A DNA stretch of 32,949 nt from Candidatus Limihabitans stercoravium. Its GTDB lineage: Bacteria; Bacillota; Clostridia; Christensenellales; CAG-314. This document shows, piece by piece, positions 30,545 to 32,949 of the stretch; positions within the stretch are counted from its first letter, which is position 1; every line of letters starts with the position of its first letter. Location of the stretch: the NCBI GenBank assembly GCA_018715495.1, contig DVLO01000007.1:79119-112067 (forward strand). The letters run 5' to 3'. The translations under genes were made by a program, and so were the position numbers. The notes under the pieces are model-generated. The model saw only the letters and a program-made list of their open reading frames with translations. It was not told where the DNA came from and did not search any database.

Positions 30545-32641
30545 TTACTGTTGAACCAAGCCGAAGTAAATCTTGGTCGCCGTCATGTTGACGGACAGCA
30601 CCTCAATTTTAACGGCATTTCCCAAGTGGTAGGTCACGTTGTCGTTGTACAACTTGAAACGCTGTGCATCGAAAATGAGGTCGTGCTCAGGAAGTTCCGC
30701 ACGTTCGATAAACCCTTCAACGGTATTGGGAACCTGTACAAACAGACCGTTTTCCGTCACACCGCTGATACGTCCTTCAAACTGCTGACCTACAAGACGT
30801 GTACAGTACCTGCATTTCAACATGTCGTCCGCCTTGCGCTCCGCTTCCATTGATTGCTTTTCCTTCAAACTGGATTGCTTTGCACAATCGTTTGTCATTT
30901 CTTCGTACGCCAGCACTGCCTTGTCGGTCATCTTGCTGTCAAGTATCGTCTTGACAATGCGGTGAACAACAAGGTCGGGATATCTTCGTATCGGCGATGT
31001 AAAGTGACAGTAACACGTGCTGTTCAACCCGAAGTGTCCCAGATTCAACACGCTGTATCTTGCCTTTTGCATGGTTCTGAGCATTACGTCACTGACAAGA
31101 TTTCCGTAAGGCGTAAGACGTGCCTGTTCAAGTGCCTTTTGCAACGAAAGCACATGGACGTCCTGCGTTTCATGAATGTTTATTCCCAATCCGCCAAGCA
31201 GCTCTAGCAACAATGCAAGTTTTTCCTGGTCGGGTTTTTCGTGGATACGGTACACCATCGGGTAACCGCAATTGAACACAAATTCCGCAACAGTTTCATT
31301 TGCACTGATCATGAACTGTTCGATCAGCCTGTGTGCGAACAGTCTTTCGTAGGGCTTGATGTCCACCACGTCGTCGTTGTCAATTACAAACTTGACTTCC
31401 TTACTGTCGAAATCTATGTTACCTTTACTGTTTCGGCGATCGATCAACAATTGTGCAAGACGTTGCATTGTCTTGAGATCGTCCACGATGTCGGCGTACT
31501 GTCTTACGCTTTCCCTGTCGCCGTCCAGTATATCCTGCACCTTTCGGTATGTCATGCGGTGTTTACTGTTGATGACGCTTTTAGTCAATCGGAAGTCAAC
31601 AATTTCGCTGCCTTGAAACACCATGATACATGAAAGCGTCAGTCTGTCCACACCTTCGTGCAGTGAACACACTCCGTTGCTCAACACCTTGGGTAGCATT
31701 GCGTACACTCTGTCTGGGAAATACACGCTTGTTCCCCTTTGAAATGCTTCCTTGTCCACGGGATCAGCCGGTCTTACGTAATGTGAAACGTCGGCAATGT
31801 GTACGCCCAGTTCAATCTTGCCGTCCGAAAGAGTCCTGACGGAAATTGCGTCGTCAAGATCCTTAGCGTCTTCGCCGTCAATGGTAAACACCGTAAGGTT
31901 TCTAAAATCTTCCCTGTCGGGATACTGTTCGCCCGCCTTGGGTTCGACAATCTTAGAAATGTGTTTTTCCACCTGTTCGGGATAGCTGTGAGTCAATCCG
32001 TAGCTGACTGCCACGCTTTCCATGTCCGTTGACACACCGCTTGCGCCCAACACCTTGATTACTTCCCCTTCAGGATTCAGTCTGCCGTCTTCGGGGTACA
32101 CGGTAATGCTGACTACTACCTTGTCGCCCTCCTTGGCATTTAAATTCTTGCGGGGCGGAATGAACACGTCACGGCTGAACTTCTTGTCATCGGCAATGAC
32201 AAATCTTGCGCCGTTACCCACAGTATATGTTCCCACAAGCTGAGGCATTCCACGTTCGATGATTTTCACCACTTCCACTTCGTCCTTGGTGTCGGGAATG
32301 GGTCGTGCCAGAACCTTGTCACGATGTAATGCTCCGTGCAGTCGGTGAGGGGCAATGAATCGGTCTTCCCCTTCGCCGTCGTCGGGTATTAAAAACGCAA
32401 ATCCTCTTGCGTTGCCGTCAACCCTGCCCACAATGAAGTCATCTGCCTTGCTCAGGCGGTAACGTGCATTGCGTTTGTCGAATGTCAGCAAGCCTTCCTT
32501 TACCATGAAATCCAATGTGTCGCCCACAGCGTCCTTTTCCCAACGGGTGCTAGCGCCTGCAAGCTGAAATATCTGCTTGCGCGAAAGGTAGGTCGCCTTG
32601 CTGTCTGTAATTAGTTGTAAAAGTTTAGAATTTAAATTCAT
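30545..32641 (-). CDS. rnr: Ribonuclease R
   Basis: A 698-residue 3'-5' exoribonuclease (RNase II/R family). Domain order: an N-terminal winged-helix region (1-70), cold-shock domains (GNARGFAFLIPDDGEGEDRF and the next about 100 residues), the RNB catalytic domain with the metal-binding TIDGEDAKDLDDAI, and a C-terminal S1 domain (GRISGVTENGLFVQVPNTVEGF). The long basic tail of the E. coli enzyme is absent. The ATG at 32641 (MNLNSKLLQLI) has no good ribosome-binding site, but the only upstream in-frame option is a TTG. It follows secG after a terminator, so it needs a promoter of its own, which I could not place. Confidence 0.96.
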   Translation of the reverse strand: MNLNSKLLQLITDSKATYLSRKQIFQLAGASTRWEKDAVGDTLDFMVKEGLLTFDKRNARYRLSKADDFIVGRVDGNARGFAFLIPDDGEGEDRFIAPHRLHGALHRDKVLARPIPDTKDEVEVVKIIERGMPQLVGTYTVGNGARFVIADDKKFSRDVFIPPRKNLNAKEGDKVVVSITVYPEDGRLNPEGEVIKVLGASGVSTDMESVAVSYGLTHSYPEQVEKHISKIVEPKAGEQYPDREDFRNLTVFTIDGEDAKDLDDAISVRTLSDGKIELGVHIADVSHYVRPADPVDKEAFQRGTSVYFPDRVYAMLPKVLSNGVCSLHEGVDRLTLSCIMVFQGSEIVDFRLTKSVINSKHRMTYRKVQDILDGDRESVRQYADIVDDLKTMQRLAQLLIDRRNSKGNIDFDSKEVKFVIDNDDVVDIKPYERLFAHRLIEQFMISANETVAEFVFNCGYPMVYRIHEKPDQEKLALLLELLGGLGINIHETQDVHVLSLQKALEQARLTPYGNLVSDVMLRTMQKARYSVLNLGHFGLNSTCYCHFTSPIRRYPDLVVHRIVKTILDSKMTDKAVLAYEEMTNDCAKQSSLKEKQSMEAERKADDMLKCRYCTRLVGQQFEGRISGVTENGLFVQVPNTVEGFIERAELPEHDLIFDAQRFKLYNDNVTYHLGNAVKIEVLSVNMTATKIYFGLVQQ

Positions 32642-32693
32642 AGTTACTACAATATTGCCCAAAATTGCCCGATGTAATGCACACAAAAATAAA

Positions 32694-32720
32694 AGGCGAT
32701 CAACATTAAGTCGATCGCCT
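32694..32720 (-). terminator. Intrinsic terminator of secG
   Basis: AGGCGATC (32694-32701) with GATCGCCT (32713-32720), 11-base loop. On the minus strand it is followed by TTTATTTTTG. Confidence 0.88.
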
Positions 32721-32737
32721 GAAATTTTTACTAAAAA

Positions 32738-32949
32738 TCAACCAAGTACCGCTGTCAATACAAGGAATGCAATTGCTACAACAGCCATTACGATTGCTGC
32801 AACGTAGGTCCAAACCTTCAATACATGTTCCTTTCTTTGAGATGCGTTCTTGCCGTAGTAAGAATCGTTGTCAGATCTTGAACCTGTCATAGCTTCCATG
32901 CCGTCGGAGTTACCCGATTGCTTCAACACAACAATGATGATGAACAGTG
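32738..32949 (-). CDS. secG: Preprotein translocase subunit SecG, 3' part only
   Basis: The end of SecG, the small accessory subunit of the SecYEG channel. The frame is open to the right edge and reads LFIIIVVLKQSGNSDGMEA, the end of the first helix and the conserved 'VLxQSG' loop. A polar loop follows, and then the second helix (VWTYVAAIVMAVVAIAFLVL). About 70 residues are visible; the N-terminus is outside the window. The loop after QSG is longer and more charged (SRSDNDSYYGKNASQRKEH) than usual. Gene order secG-rnr-smpB is typical for Bacillota. Confidence 0.92.
   Translation of the reverse strand, partial: LFIIIVVLKQSGNSDGMEAMTGSRSDNDSYYGKNASQRKEHVLKVWTYVAAIVMAVVAIAFLVLTAVLG

Overview
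The window reads as chromosomal DNA of an anaerobic, low-to-mid GC bacterium of the Bacillota, most likely an uncultured Clostridia-like gut lineage. The evidence is strong Shine-Dalgarno sites (AAGGAGG/GGAGG), sigma-A type promoters (TTGACA / TRTG-n-TATAAT), a V-type ATPase instead of visible F-type genes, a GlpP-type antiterminator, a CwlD-like amidase, and the neighbourhood secG-rnr-smpB. TGA is used as a normal stop. The finer taxonomic placement is inference. I see no phage, IS element or CRISPR array.

Left part (1-7.6 kb, all minus strand): a tight operon. From its promoter at 7570-7598 it runs kynurenine-formamidase-like cyclase, sua5/ywlC (tRNA t6A synthesis), rpiB, then the V-type ATPase genes in the order stalk subunit (H/G), I, K, E, C, F, A; subunit A is cut by the left edge. 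The c-ring subunit K keeps the Na+-coordinating residues of the Enterococcus hirae enzyme, so the machine is probably a sodium pump or Na+-driven synthase. Diverging from this operon (7.7-8.9 kb) is a gene for a coenzyme F420-0:glutamate-ligase-like enzyme of unknown substrate.

Middle part (9-16.6 kb): small single-gene units. These are a TSCPD-domain protein, a 96-residue three-helix membrane protein with a tandemly duplicated terminator, a ProX/YbaK tRNA-editing-type protein that may have a leaderless mRNA, and a CwlD-like amidase. A cluster of four perfect DnaA boxes (TTATCCACA) lies upstream of the amidase gene, with no dnaA or dnaN in view. Next come a 414-residue ferritin-like protein, an HD-hydrolase/pepT pair, a glycosyltransferase with a TPR-like tail, and a second, divergent, ferritin-like diiron protein.

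Right-middle part (16.6-24.1 kb): glycerol catabolism. glpP (G3P-responsive antiterminator) lies upstream of a leader containing a strand-specific intrinsic terminator. That leader is followed by glpA-like dehydrogenase, a second FAD oxidoreductase, a DUF1667 iron-sulfur protein, glpK, and a surface alpha/beta hydrolase fused to a polytopic membrane domain. The hydrolase may supply glycerol from an ester. No GlpF is seen.

Right end (24.2-32.9 kb): a YfcE-type phosphodiesterase, a TGS-less-looking uridine-kinase-family nucleoside kinase, a very large solitary protein with a type IV prepilin signal, tRNA-Thr(CGT), a FlaR-like P-loop kinase overlapping smpB, rnr, and the 3' part of secG. Almost every transcription unit has a recognisable promoter and hairpin terminator, so transcript boundaries are proposed below.
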